From Natranaerobius thermophilus JW/NM-WN-LF (GTDB lineage Bacteria > Bacillota > Natranaerobiia > Natranaerobiales > Natranaerobiaceae): DNA of 64,000 bases. Below, piece after piece: positions 52,239 to 63,348 of the stretch. The stretch's first letter is position 1, and each line of letters opens with the position of its first letter. The stretch is taken from NCBI RefSeq assembly GCF_000020005.1, contig NC_010718.1, positions 2,066,001-2,130,000 on the forward strand. Reading direction: 5' to 3'. The position numbers and the translations under genes were made by a program. Under the pieces are notes generated by a model. The model saw nothing but the letters and a program-made list of their open reading frames with translations. It did not search any database and had not been told where the DNA came from.

Positions 52239-54371
52239 CTAATCTTCAACTAGTTCAAAGTCAACTTGACAATCTTCCTTTGAGGTTTTAACCACTTTAA
52301 CTTTAACTTCATCCCCGATTCGATAAGTTTTTCTTGTCTGTTCACCAATTAAAGCAAATTTTTCTTCGTCAAAGTAATAGTAATCATCAGTCATAGAACT
52401 TACATGCACAAGACCTTCAACTAAATTTGGTAACTCTATGAATATACCAAAGGAAGTTACAGAACTTACTATTCCTGGAAAATCATCCCCTACAAATTGT
52501 TCCATATACTCGGCCATTTTATAATCAACTGATTCTCTCTCTGCTTCTGTAGCTTCTTGTTCCCTCAAAGAAGATTGATAGGCTATTTCTTCTAATTTAC
52601 TTTGTAATTTCTTTTGTCTGGCCTCTTTTAAGTCTTTCTTGGTAATAATTTCTCTCATAATCCTATGAACTACTAAGTCGGGATATCTTCTAATAGGTGA
52701 AGTAAAGTGAGTATAATATTGAAAAGATAGCCCAAAGTGGCCCAGGCTTTCAGCTGCATATCTAGCCTGTTTCATTGACCTGAGCATCATAGTGCTAATA
52801 GCACGTTCCTCTCTAGTATCCTTTGCTTCTTCTAAAACTTTTTGAAATTCGATGGGATATATTTCTTCCCCTTCCGGTTTAGGCAAATAATACCCAAACT
52901 TTGACGCAAACTCCCTGAAAGTTGAAACTTTTTCATCATCAGGCTGTTCGTGGACTCTGTAAATAAAAGGCATATCAAGGTTATAATGGTGTTCGGCTAC
53001 AACTCTATTAGCTAGTAGCATAAATTCTTCTATCAACTTTTCTGCGGATCCTCTTGCTCGTTTTTCAACACTTTCTGGTTTCCCTTGATCATCTAATACC
53101 ACAACTGGTTCATCAAATTCAAAGTCTATAGCCCCTTCATCAAATCTTCGTTCCCTAAGTTTTTCAGAGATTGTTTTCATTTCAAATAACATCCAGGCTA
53201 CATCTGGATATTTTTCTTCTATCTCTTTACTACCATCAAATAACTCATTGACCTCTTCATAGGTTAAGCGGTAGTTACTCTTGATTACACTAGGAGTCAA
53301 TCTATAATTTGCAATGTCTCCTTCTTCTGTTAGTTCTACAAAAGCGCTCATAGTCAAGCGTTCTACTCCTGGGTTTAGACTACAAATATTATTTGATAAC
53401 TTTGGTGGTAACATAGGTAAAACACGATCCACCAAATAAACACTAGTACCCCTTTGACGAGCTTCTTTATCTAGTGGAGTTCCTTCTCTGACATAGTAAC
53501 TGACATCAGCTATATGTACACCTAGTTCCATATTTCCATTATCGAGTTTCTCTAAAGAGACTGCATCATCCAAGTCCTTAGCATCGCTACCATCAATGGT
53601 TACAGTTGGTAACCCTTGAATCAACTCTCTTCCTTCGTAATCTTTCGGGCTAATCTCATTAGGAACTTCCTCTAATTGTTCTTTGACTTTTGGCGGATAA
53701 TCTTCTGACAGACCGTATTTATTTATAATAGTCTCAATATCCACACCAGGATCACTAGGATTTCCAATTACTTTAATGATCTCACCTTCAGGGTTTTTGG
53801 CCGGAGTATCGGGCCAACCTGTGATTTGAGCAACAACCTTTTGGCCATTTTTAGCACCATTGGCATCTGCTTTATTTATAAACACATCTCTGAAGAATCT
53901 ATCATCATCTGGAACCACAAAACCAAATCGATCACTTTTATCAAATGTACCAACTACTTCGGACATTCCCCGGGAAATAATTCGTACTACTTCTCCTTCA
54001 GGTTTTTGGTTCAGCATCTCCTCTTTATGTATTCTTACTAATACTTTGTCATTGTGTAGGGCTCCATTTAGACTTTTAGGGCTTAAAAACACATCAGGAC
54101 TACCAGGCTTATCTGGTAAAAGAAAAGCATATCCTTTAGGATGACCCTGGATTGTTCCTATTTGCAAATTCATACGCTCCGGTAAACCATAATAGCCATA
54201 TCTAGTTTTCACAATCTGTCCATCTCGAGTCATCTTTTTCAATATCTTTTTAAACCGTTTGACCTGTCTAGGTTTGTTAATTTTAAATTCATCTTTTAAC
54301 TCTTCAAAGGTCATAGGTTTATAAGCATCTGCTTTCATGAAGTTGATAATTTTGTCTCTAAGTATCATCAC
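52239..54371 (-). CDS. rnr: Ribonuclease R
   Basis: 710 residues. An N-terminal winged helix (MTFEELKDEFKINKPRQVKR) is followed by cold-shock domains, then the RNB catalytic core with TIDGSDAKDLDDAVSLEKLD (the metal-binding aspartates) and HIADVSYYVREGTPLDKEA. A C-terminal S1 domain (GIVSSVTSFGIFIELPNLVE) ends the protein. It is a 3'-5' exoribonuclease that degrades structured RNA and, with tmRNA, non-stop mRNAs. GAGGTGG precedes the start. Confidence 0.96.
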   Translation of the reverse strand: MMILRDKIINFMKADAYKPMTFEELKDEFKINKPRQVKRFKKILKKMTRDGQIVKTRYGYYGLPERMNLQIGTIQGHPKGYAFLLPDKPGSPDVFLSPKSLNGALHNDKVLVRIHKEEMLNQKPEGEVVRIISRGMSEVVGTFDKSDRFGFVVPDDDRFFRDVFINKADANGAKNGQKVVAQITGWPDTPAKNPEGEIIKVIGNPSDPGVDIETIINKYGLSEDYPPKVKEQLEEVPNEISPKDYEGRELIQGLPTVTIDGSDAKDLDDAVSLEKLDNGNMELGVHIADVSYYVREGTPLDKEARQRGTSVYLVDRVLPMLPPKLSNNICSLNPGVERLTMSAFVELTEEGDIANYRLTPSVIKSNYRLTYEEVNELFDGSKEIEEKYPDVAWMLFEMKTISEKLRERRFDEGAIDFEFDEPVVVLDDQGKPESVEKRARGSAEKLIEEFMLLANRVVAEHHYNLDMPFIYRVHEQPDDEKVSTFREFASKFGYYLPKPEGEEIYPIEFQKVLEEAKDTREERAISTMMLRSMKQARYAAESLGHFGLSFQYYTHFTSPIRRYPDLVVHRIMREIITKKDLKEARQKKLQSKLEEIAYQSSLREQEATEAERESVDYKMAEYMEQFVGDDFPGIVSSVTSFGIFIELPNLVEGLVHVSSMTDDYYYFDEEKFALIGEQTRKTYRIGDEVKVKVVKTSKEDCQVDFELVED

Positions 54372-54433
54372 ACCACCTCGATAACTAATACTTTTGTCTT
54401 ATTAATTTTCCCGCTTTTTGTTTATAATATCAA

Positions 54434-54460
54434 CAAAAACCTGGGGTTACAACCCCAGGT
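54434..54460 (-). terminator. Terminator overlapping the end of the HD-domain gene
   Basis: Perfect 10-bp stem ACCTGGGGTT / AACCCCAGGT with a 2-base centre, followed on the minus strand by TTTTTG. The stop codon of the upstream gene lies in the hairpin. Confidence 0.82.
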
Positions 54461-54998
54461 CATCAGATATATCTTGCATAGCACCTAATGCAAGTCCAAT
54501 AAATTCTTCCAATTCAAAACCTAATTCATGACACATGGCAATCTGGGATCTTTTTGCTCCTCGTGCAAAAGAAGGTTCTTCATAACGATTCATAATAAAT
54601 TCCTCATCTATAGACTTCAAACTTTTATCTGGATGTATTAAAGCCGATGCTACTATCAATCCTGTGACTGGGTCCGCACAGTAAAGTGCTTTGTCCATAT
54701 TAGACTCTCTAGCAAGCCCATGAGCATCATTATGTCTTTTTACAGCTTCGCAAAATTCCTGGTCAAAACCTTTTTCTTTTAGCATCTCAGCTCCCTTAAG
54801 ACTGTGATTTTCGGGGTTATCCTTTGTTTCTTCATAATCAATGTCATGAAGTAAACCAACGAGTTCCCACTTGTCCTTATCTTCATCTAATTTTTCAGCC
54901 ATTCGTTCCATCACCTTTGAAACTGCCAAAGAGTGTTTCACCAAGTTATCAGTTTTTACTTTGTCTTTTAAAAGATTACACGCTTCCTCCCGATTCAT
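54447..54998 (-). CDS. HD-domain hydrolase
   Basis: 183 residues. HD-type metal motifs: HSLAVSKVMERMAEKL, then GLLHDIDYEETKDNPENHSL and AVKRHNDAHGL. The second half includes ALYCADPVTGLIVASALIHP, as in the HDIG-related YedJ/predicted hydrolase group. The substrate is unknown, perhaps a nucleotide phosphate. It starts at ATG after GGAGGGAG. It lies upstream of rnr but has its own terminator. Confidence 0.8.
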   Translation of the reverse strand: MNREEACNLLKDKVKTDNLVKHSLAVSKVMERMAEKLDEDKDKWELVGLLHDIDYEETKDNPENHSLKGAEMLKEKGFDQEFCEAVKRHNDAHGLARESNMDKALYCADPVTGLIVASALIHPDKSLKSIDEEFIMNRYEEPSFARGAKRSQIAMCHELGFELEEFIGLALGAMQDISDDLGL

Positions 54999-55154
54999 GC
55001 GATCCTCTCCCTCCTATTAATCAATTGTAATAATTACAAAATAACTAACAACTGACTTGACTGAGTTTGTACTCACTTAACCATTCCTAAAATCCCATAT
55101 TAAAAAATCAATCTATACTTCATAGATTACCCAATTTCCCTTAGTTATACTCTA

Positions 55155-55898
55155 TTATAACAAATCTGTTAAAAAATTATCTATCGTACTAAAGGCTTCT
55201 TTCCGTTCAATATCTAGAGTTACAATGTGTCGTGTGTTTTCTAACTCTAATAGACTGGCTGATTCACTCCCAATATGATTATAAATGTATCGACCACTTT
55301 CACTCCTTACAGTATTATCTTTCATACCTTGAATTATTAAAGTAGGAACAGATATTTCTTTTAAAGATACTAAAAACTCATGTCTTAATTTTAATAATTC
55401 TGAAATTCCCGATACTGGGGTTCTGTCATAACTTGTGGGTGTGACAGGATAGTCATTATTGTTGATTTTTTTTATGTATGGTTTAATATATTTTAAAACA
55501 GGAGCCAAATAGGCTTTCCTATCTCCTAAGAAAACCGGAGTTCCCATTAACACAAGCCCTTCAATCTCAGTTTTAAGGGAAATCAGGCCGGAAATTAAGC
55601 CACCCATTGATAAACCTATAACAACAACTTTTTGACAGTGTTTCAACCTTTCTAATCCTCTGAAAGCTGAGTCAAAGATTTGATCTTTCGTAGTAACAGC
55701 CAAATCTTCAGGAGTGGTTCCATGACCACTTAATAGTGGTGCATATACAGTATAACCACAATTATTCAGATAGTTTCCCAGTGGCTCCATTTCCCCTGGA
55801 GTCCCGGTAAACCCATGAACCAACAAACATCCTAACTGACTTTCACCTTCCAAATAAAATTCTTTGTCTACCCGAGGTTTAATCTTTATTATCCTCAC
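55155..55898 (-). CDS. Carboxylesterase (Est30-like alpha/beta hydrolase)
   Basis: 247 residues. The oxyanion region is CLLVHGFTGTPGEMEPLGNY; the nucleophile elbow is VVIGLSMGGLISG. The catalytic Asp is in QGMKDNTVRSES and the His in ENTRHIVTLDIERKE. This arrangement fits the monoacylglycerol lipase/Est30 carboxylesterases of Gram-positives. No signal peptide is seen. It hydrolyses short- to medium-chain esters. Confidence 0.88.
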   Translation of the reverse strand: MRIIKIKPRVDKEFYLEGESQLGCLLVHGFTGTPGEMEPLGNYLNNCGYTVYAPLLSGHGTTPEDLAVTTKDQIFDSAFRGLERLKHCQKVVVIGLSMGGLISGLISLKTEIEGLVLMGTPVFLGDRKAYLAPVLKYIKPYIKKINNNDYPVTPTSYDRTPVSGISELLKLRHEFLVSLKEISVPTLIIQGMKDNTVRSESGRYIYNHIGSESASLLELENTRHIVTLDIERKEAFSTIDNFLTDLL

Positions 55899-55955
55899 CC
55901 CCTCTAGTTAATTTCTTCTAACAAGGGCTTAATTCCTTCCCTAAATTCATATATA

Positions 55956-55990
55956 AATAACCGGCCCAAGCAAAAGCCGGACCGGTTATT
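55956..55990 (-). terminator. Terminator after hppA
   Basis: AATAACCGG / CCGGTTATT with an inner partial stem, followed by an AT-rich stretch. It lies about 50 bp after the hppA stop. Confidence 0.6.
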
Positions 55991-56041
55991 GACATAACCA
56001 CTTCTAGTGGTCTGAATATCGTTATTCTTTCGTATATTTAT

Positions 56042-58003
56042 TTAGAAAAACAGGGGAGCAAAAACTAAGGAAACAATTGTCATTAGCTTAATTAAAATAT
56101 TGATACTGGGGCCTGAAGTGTCTTTAAAGGGATCCCCAACTGTATCTCCTACTACTGAAGCTGCATGAGTCTCAGTACCTTTTCCACCATGATTTCCAGC
56201 TTCAATGTACTTTTTAGCATTATCCCAAGCTCCACCAGAGTTTGCCATAAAGATAGCCATCATAACACCAGAAGCCAAGGCTCCAGCTAGGAGACCTCCT
56301 AGGGCTTCTTTACCTAATCCTGGCAATAATCCAACCAATAATGGTACTACAACTGCAAGTAAGCCTGGTAATACCATTTGCTTAAGAGCTGCTGCAGTAC
56401 TAATATCAACACAAGTTGCATAGTCTGGTTTTTCTTTTTCATCCATTATGCCCGGCTTTTCTTTAATTTGTCTTCTAACCTCGTCTATCATCTGGTTAGC
56501 AGCTTGGCCAACGGCATTCATAGTTAGAGCAGAGAAAAGGAATGGTAACATTCCGCCTAGCAATAGACCAATAATTACTGGTGCACTTGTCAAGTCAATA
56601 TTATCAATATCTGCTGCTTGAGTATATGCACTAAATAATGCTAGAGCTGTTAGGGCTGCTGATCCGATGGCAAATCCTTTTCCAATTGCTGCAGTAGTGT
56701 TCCCTACTGCATCCAGCTCGTCAGTGATTTCTCGTACTTCAGGATCTAAATCAGCCATTTCTGCAATACCACCTGCGTTATCAGCTACAGGACCGTAAGC
56801 ATCAACAGCAATTGTCATACCAACTGTTGCTAGCATTCCAACAGCAGCTATAGCAATTCCGTATAAGCCCGCAACTTGATGTGCTATAAATATAGCTACT
56901 GTTATAACGATAATGGGTAAGAAAGTACTTTTCATTCCAACAGCTATACCACTGATAATGTTAGTAGCTGCTCCTGTTCTTGAAGAATCTGCAATTCCCT
57001 TTACTGGTGCATAATGTTCTGAGGTGTAATATTCAGTAATTCTACCAATTAAAATTCCAGCAAGTAAGCCAGCTAAAATGGCGTAAAAAGGTCCTAACTC
57101 TCCCAATAGATTGTTAGTTAAAATAAAGGCAGCAATCACTACTATAATAGCACTAACTATGGTCCCTCTTTCTAAGGCAGAGGCTAGTTTCTGTCCTTCT
57201 CGGACTCTAACAAAGAAATAGCCGATAATTGAAGCAATTACTCCAACTGATCCTAGTAGTATGGGTAATAGAACCCCTTCAACACCATATTGGACAAGGC
57301 CAATGGTCATAGCTGCTATAATAGATCCTACAAAGGATTCAAATAGATCTGCACCCATTCCTGCAACGTCCCCTACATTATCACCAACATTGTCGGCAAT
57401 TGCCGCAGGGTTCCTGGGATCATCTTCGGGAATGCCAGCTTCTACCTTACCAACAAGGTCAGCTCCAACATCGGCGGCTTTAGTATATATACCTCCGCCC
57501 ACACGCGCGAATAATGCAATGGAACTAGCACCTAAGGCAAAACCATTAACAATTTCAGGATCTTCAAAAACCAAATACAAGATTCCTACACCCAAAATAC
57601 CTAAGCCTACAACAGACATACCCATGACAGACCCGCCTGAAAAGGCTGTCCTTAGGGCTTGGGCAATCCCTTCATTCTGTGCGTCATTTGCTGTTCTCAC
57701 ATTAGCTCGAGTAGCCACAGTCATACCGATAAAACCAGCTGTACCTGAAAACAGGGCACCTACTAAGAAGGAAATGGCAGTTTGTATATCAATAGCAATT
57801 GTTATCACAACAAACAATACTATCACAAAAACTGCCAAACTCCGGTATTCCCTACGCAGGAATGCACTGGCACCCTCTTGAATGGCTGCAGCTAGTTCCT
57901 GCATCCTTTCAGAGCCTTCTTCACGCTTGTTCACTTGATTGATCAAATAAAAAGCAAATACTAACCCTATAATTCCTGCAATTGGTGCTGCTACTGCGCT
58001 CAT
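56042..58003 (-). CDS. hppA: Membrane-bound ion-translocating pyrophosphatase, K+-dependent type
   Basis: 653 residues with about 16 membrane spans. The active-site motifs are [20 protein letters not shown] and [20 protein letters not shown], plus [17 protein letters not shown] near the C-terminus. [20 protein letters not shown] carries Ala where K+-independent enzymes have Lys, which indicates the K+-dependent subfamily. Such enzymes pump Na+ or H+ using PPi. Which ion is pumped cannot be settled by eye. The gene lies downstream of the glycolytic operon, separated by a terminator. Confidence 0.94.
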   Translation of the reverse strand: MSAVAAPIAGIIGLVFAFYLINQVNKREEGSERMQELAAAIQEGASAFLRREYRSLAVFVIVLFVVITIAIDIQTAISFLVGALFSGTAGFIGMTVATRANVRTANDAQNEGIAQALRTAFSGGSVMGMSVVGLGILGVGILYLVFEDPEIVNGFALGASSIALFARVGGGIYTKAADVGADLVGKVEAGIPEDDPRNPAAIADNVGDNVGDVAGMGADLFESFVGSIIAAMTIGLVQYGVEGVLLPILLGSVGVIASIIGYFFVRVREGQKLASALERGTIVSAIIVVIAAFILTNNLLGELGPFYAILAGLLAGILIGRITEYYTSEHYAPVKGIADSSRTGAATNIISGIAVGMKSTFLPIIVITVAIFIAHQVAGLYGIAIAAVGMLATVGMTIAVDAYGPVADNAGGIAEMADLDPEVREITDELDAVGNTTAAIGKGFAIGSAALTALALFSAYTQAADIDNIDLTSAPVIIGLLLGGMLPFLFSALTMNAVGQAANQMIDEVRRQIKEKPGIMDEKEKPDYATCVDISTAAALKQMVLPGLLAVVVPLLVGLLPGLGKEALGGLLAGALASGVMMAIFMANSGGAWDNAKKYIEAGNHGGKGTETHAASVVGDTVGDPFKDTSGPSINILIKLMTIVSLVFAPLFF

Positions 58004-58040
58004 GGCTTATCCCCCTTCAAATATGTATTTTAGTAGTACT

Positions 58041-58069
58041 AAAAACTACCTCAACCTATTGGTTGAGGT
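58041..58069 (-). terminator. Terminator of the glycolysis-secG operon
   Basis: ACCTCAACC, loop TATT, GGTTGAGGT: a perfect 9-bp stem, followed within a few bases on the minus strand by five T residues. Confidence 0.82.
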
Positions 58070-58138
58070 ATTCAAGCGACAATACCGCTTATTTCGTAGA
58101 AGTTAGGTAATATCAGACCTGCATTATTATCCATAATC

Positions 58139-58372
58139 CTACAGACCTGATAGAGCTGCCAATAAAATTGAGTTTACAATAAACAAAATGGCAGTCACTG
58201 TGGTAACTTTACTTAGCAAGGCGTCAATACCCTTTTTCTTTCCAAAAACCGTTTCTGCACCCCCGGAAATTGCTCCTGACAGACCGGCGCTTTTCCCGGA
58301 TTGTAGAAGAACTGTAGCAATCAAAACTAATGTTATGATAACGTGTAAACCTACTAAAACTGAATACAACAT
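58139..58372 (-). CDS. secG: Preprotein translocase subunit SecG
   Basis: 77 residues, two membrane spans around the conserved VLLQSGKSAGLSGAISGGAE and TVFGKKKGIDALLSKVT. It assists SecYE in protein export. Its place after eno and close to rnr/smpB is common in Firmicutes. Confidence 0.95.
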   Translation of the reverse strand: MLYSVLVGLHVIITLVLIATVLLQSGKSAGLSGAISGGAETVFGKKKGIDALLSKVTTVTAILFIVNSILLAALSGL

Positions 58373-58442
58373 GATTTTAATTACACCCCCTTATCCCGTG
58401 TTATTTTATCATAGGGGGAATAAAAAAAGCAACAGTGAAAGA

Positions 58443-59753
<1,311 letters not shown>

Positions 59754-61304
59754 TTAATGATCTATTAATGATTTACCCGACATTTCTTGGGGCAATGGTA
59801 GTCCCATTAACTCTAATACTGTTGGTGCCACATCGGCTAGCTTTCCTCCCGATCTCAGAGGATACCTATTATCGTTATCTACTATGACAAAGGGGATTAC
59901 ATGACTAGTATGTGCAGTATGGGGAGAATTTTCCTCTGTATCAACCATTTTTTCAGCATTACCGTGGTCGGAAGTGATTACAGCAATTCCGCCCTGTTCA
60001 AGTATTTTAGGCACTAGTTCTCCTAAACAACGGTCCAGTGTAGCTACTGCTTTTACAGCGGCATCTAAATCCCCAGTATGACCAACCATATCAGGATTAG
60101 CGTAATTTAATAAAATAAAATCATAATCCTTTTTCTTCAATTCGGAATCCATGCGGTGAGTTACTTCAGCGGCACTCATTTCAGGCTGCTGATCATAAGT
60201 ACTTACTTTCGGAGAAGGAATCAAAATGCGTTCTTCATTTTGATTGGCTTCTTCTATTCCTCCATTAAAGAAAAACGTGACATGAGCATACTTTTCCGTC
60301 TCAGCTATTCTCAACTGTTCTTTACCATGATTAGCCAGGTATTCACCCAGGGTATTCTTAGGGGCATGGGGTGGATATGCAATAGGTAGTGATAATTCAG
60401 CGTCATACTGAGTCATACAAACATAACTCACGTCAACAGGAGTACGATCAAATTCCTCAAACTCTGGTAAAATAAAAGCCCATGTCAGTTGGCGTGCTCT
60501 ATCCGGTCTGAAATTAAAACATAGTACCCCATCACCATCTTTAACCAAGGAATCAGGGTCTTGATTTGGATCAATTATTCTAGTTGGGGTAATAAATTCA
60601 TCGGTTTCTTTGCGTTCATAAGCTTGCTCAACTGCATCCTCAGCTGTAGTTTCCTGATGCCCTTTACCATGGACAAGGCAATTATAAGCTTTTTCTGTTC
60701 TATCATATCTCTTATCCCTATCCATGGCATAATATCTACCCATCACAGTGGCAATTTGTCCCACACCTAATTGTTTCATTTCATCTTCAATTTCGGATAT
60801 GTATTTTTTCGCCACTTTTGGAGGAACATCTCTTCCATCGGTAACTGCATGCAAATAAACCTTTGTAACTCCCTTCTCTTTGGCCAGCCTTAAGAGAGCT
60901 TTTATGTGTTCTATATGGCTATGCACTCCACCATCGGATAGCAAGCCCCATAAGTGTAAAGAAGAATCACGAGCCTTTACTTTATCACCTAATGCATTTA
61001 ATACTTCATTACTGGCAATTTGACCGGTTTCAATGTCTTTGTTAATACGAGTTAGCTCTTGATACACTACCCGGCCTGCACCCAAGTTCAGATGTCCAAC
61101 TTCACTGTTTCCCATCTGGCCTTCTGGAAGTCCTACATGTAAACCATCTGCTCTTAAAGTTGTCATACCGTGTTTTTTAAATATATTATCTAAAAAAGGT
61201 GTGTCAGCTTGATAATAAGCGTTTCCCTCATGTTCTCCACTAATACCTAGTCCATCCATTATTATTAACACTAATGGACGTTTTACACTCTTATCCTTCA
61301 TCAC
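59754..61304 (-). CDS. gpmI: 2,3-bisphosphoglycerate-independent phosphoglycerate mutase
   Basis: 516 residues, alkaline-phosphatase-like metalloenzyme. LVLIIMDGLGISGEHEGNAY has the first metal Asp, GQMGNSEVGHLNLGAGRVVY the catalytic Ser, and AVTDGRDVPPK, GRYYAMDRDKRYDRTEKAY and ITSDHGNAEKMVD follow. It interconverts 3- and 2-phosphoglycerate. It overlaps tpiA by 14 bp. Confidence 0.98.
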   Translation of the reverse strand: MMKDKSVKRPLVLIIMDGLGISGEHEGNAYYQADTPFLDNIFKKHGMTTLRADGLHVGLPEGQMGNSEVGHLNLGAGRVVYQELTRINKDIETGQIASNEVLNALGDKVKARDSSLHLWGLLSDGGVHSHIEHIKALLRLAKEKGVTKVYLHAVTDGRDVPPKVAKKYISEIEDEMKQLGVGQIATVMGRYYAMDRDKRYDRTEKAYNCLVHGKGHQETTAEDAVEQAYERKETDEFITPTRIIDPNQDPDSLVKDGDGVLCFNFRPDRARQLTWAFILPEFEEFDRTPVDVSYVCMTQYDAELSLPIAYPPHAPKNTLGEYLANHGKEQLRIAETEKYAHVTFFFNGGIEEANQNEERILIPSPKVSTYDQQPEMSAAEVTHRMDSELKKKDYDFILLNYANPDMVGHTGDLDAAVKAVATLDRCLGELVPKILEQGGIAVITSDHGNAEKMVDTEENSPHTAHTSHVIPFVIVDNDNRYPLRSGGKLADVAPTVLELMGLPLPQEMSGKSLIDH

Positions 61305-62061
61305 CTGGGAACCTCCTAGCTACCTCCAGTAATTGACAGTAGGTTTCTGCTACTAAGCTTTTCCCTCCTACAAGGGCCCCATTAATATTGTCCTGGTCCA
61401 TAAATTCTTCTAAATTCTCTGGTTTTACACTACCCCCGTATAACACAGGTATATCATCTGCCACGCTTGAGTTAAGTTCACTTATCACTGATCTAATATG
61501 CTTACAAACTTGCTCGGCATCCTCGCCTGTAGCTGCTTTACCTGATCCTATTGCCCATACTGGTTCATAGGCAAATACTACATTTTGCAAGGTATCAGAA
61601 ACTACTTCTGACAGAGCTGATTTAACTTGATTTTCCACTACTTCTAAGGTTTTACCTTCATTTCTCTGAGCATCGCTTTCTCCAACACAAATAATTGGTT
61701 TAATACCATATTTTAGCGCAATCCTAACTTTTTTATTCACTTCCTCATCAGACTCTGCAAAGATATTTCTTCTCTCTGAATGCCCAATGATTACATATTC
61801 TACTCCCAATTCTGCCAACATTTTTGGAGAAACTTCTCCTGTAAAAGCACCACTCTCTTCGAAATAAACATTTTGAGCTCCGGTTTTAAGCCATTCAGGG
61901 CTCTCATTTACCAGATCAGATATTGATACAAAAGGAGGGCAAATCACGGTTTCTACTGCCGGTGGGGTTTGGTATTTTTCTTTCATACCAGCCACAAACT
62001 CCCTGGTTTCTCTAGGACCATGGTTCATCTTCCAGTTCCCTGCAATAATAGTCCTGGCCAC
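61291..62061 (-). CDS. tpiA: Triosephosphate isomerase
   Basis: 256 residues. AGNWKMNHGPRETREF holds the catalytic Lys; VIIGHSERRNIFAESDEEV the His; VFAYEPVWAIGSGKAATGED the Glu and the mobile loop. GALVGGKSLVAETY completes the phosphate site. It interconverts DHAP and glyceraldehyde-3-P. Confidence 0.98.
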   Translation of the reverse strand: MARTIIAGNWKMNHGPRETREFVAGMKEKYQTPPAVETVICPPFVSISDLVNESPEWLKTGAQNVYFEESGAFTGEVSPKMLAELGVEYVIIGHSERRNIFAESDEEVNKKVRIALKYGIKPIICVGESDAQRNEGKTLEVVENQVKSALSEVVSDTLQNVVFAYEPVWAIGSGKAATGEDAEQVCKHIRSVISELNSSVADDIPVLYGGSVKPENLEEFMDQDNINGALVGGKSLVAETYCQLLEVARRFPGDEG

Positions 62062-62115
62062 TTAATCTCACCTCCACTAGAATTATATATTGCAATCATA
62101 ATTCAATATTTACCT

Positions 62116-63300
62116 TTACCTATCTTGGAGAACCTGAACTCCAGGTAATGGCTTGCCTTCCAAATATTTTAAAGAAGCTCCGCCACCTGTAGATATATGG
62201 GTAATTTTATCTTCTAGGCCTGCTTTATTAATAGCTGAAACTGAATCTCCGCCTCCAACTATAGTTGTTCCCGAACTATTACCCATGGCTTTTGCAATTT
62301 CAACTGTTCCATGATCAAAGGGTTCTGTTTCAAAAACTCCCATGGGACCATTCATGATGACAGTCTTTCCATTCTTTATAACCTTAGAATATTCATTGAT
62401 AGTTTCTTCTCCGATGTCTAGAGCCATCATATTTTCAGGAATCTCTTCTACTTTAACAGTTTTATTTGCAACTTTTTCCTCAAGTTTCTCGGCAACTACT
62501 ACATCTTTTGGTAACATTAATTCTACACCTAAGTTGTCTGCTTTTTTCAATAGTTCTTTAGCTTTATCAATGGCATCCTCTTCAACCAATGATTTTCCCA
62601 ATTGATAACCTTTGGCTAGTAAAAATGTATTGGCCATGCCCCCTCCTATCACTACTTTATTAGCAGTTTCTATGAGCCTGTCAATCACACCGATTTTATC
62701 ACTAATCTTAGCTCCGCCAATTACAGCTACAAAGGGTCTTTCAGGATTATCAACACTTTCCCCTAAAAATTTAAGTTCTTGAGCCATTAATAAACCGGCC
62801 ACACATTCGCCAGAGATTTTTTGGGTAATACCATGAGTAGAGGCATGAGCTCTATGAGCCGCACCAAAGGCATCATTCACATAAATATCAACCAATGAAG
62901 CTAAAGCATTCGCAAATTCCTCATCATTTTCTTCTTCCCCTGGATGAAAACGCAGGTTCTCTAATAAAAGTACCTCACCATCTTCAAGGGAATTAACAGC
63001 GGCTTCAGCTTGACTAGGATCGTTTTCAGAACTCTTTTTGACTGATGTTTTTAATAGTTCTTCTAACTTTTCTTTAACTGGGACCATCCGAAACTCATCT
63101 TTTACTTGTCCCTTAGGTCGGCCTAAATGTGAAGCTAGTATGACCCGTGCCCCTTGTTCTCTCAAGTAATTAATTGTTGGAAGTGACTTTTGTACCCTTG
63201 TTTCATCAGTTATCTTCCCGTTATCTAAAGGAACATTAAAATCAACCCTAACAAATACTCGTTTACCTGTAACATCCACGTCTTTAACAGTTTTTTTCAT
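62116..63300 (-). CDS. pgk: Phosphoglycerate kinase
   Basis: 394 residues. RVFVRVDFNVPLDNGKITDE and VILASHLGRPKGQ are the N-domain signatures; ENLRFHPGEEENDEEF, GGAKISDKIGVIDRL and GGGDSVSAINKAGLEDKITH define the nucleotide site. It makes ATP from 1,3-bisphosphoglycerate. It follows cggR by 48 bp; no gap gene lies between. Confidence 0.98.
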   Translation of the reverse strand: MKKTVKDVDVTGKRVFVRVDFNVPLDNGKITDETRVQKSLPTINYLREQGARVILASHLGRPKGQVKDEFRMVPVKEKLEELLKTSVKKSSENDPSQAEAAVNSLEDGEVLLLENLRFHPGEEENDEEFANALASLVDIYVNDAFGAAHRAHASTHGITQKISGECVAGLLMAQELKFLGESVDNPERPFVAVIGGAKISDKIGVIDRLIETANKVVIGGGMANTFLLAKGYQLGKSLVEEDAIDKAKELLKKADNLGVELMLPKDVVVAEKLEEKVANKTVKVEEIPENMMALDIGEETINEYSKVIKNGKTVIMNGPMGVFETEPFDHGTVEIAKAMGNSSGTTIVGGGDSVSAINKAGLEDKITHISTGGGASLKYLEGKPLPGVQVLQDR

Positions 63301-63348
63301 TATAATTCCTCCTTACTCTGATTATCTAAATACTTTAACAACTCAGGT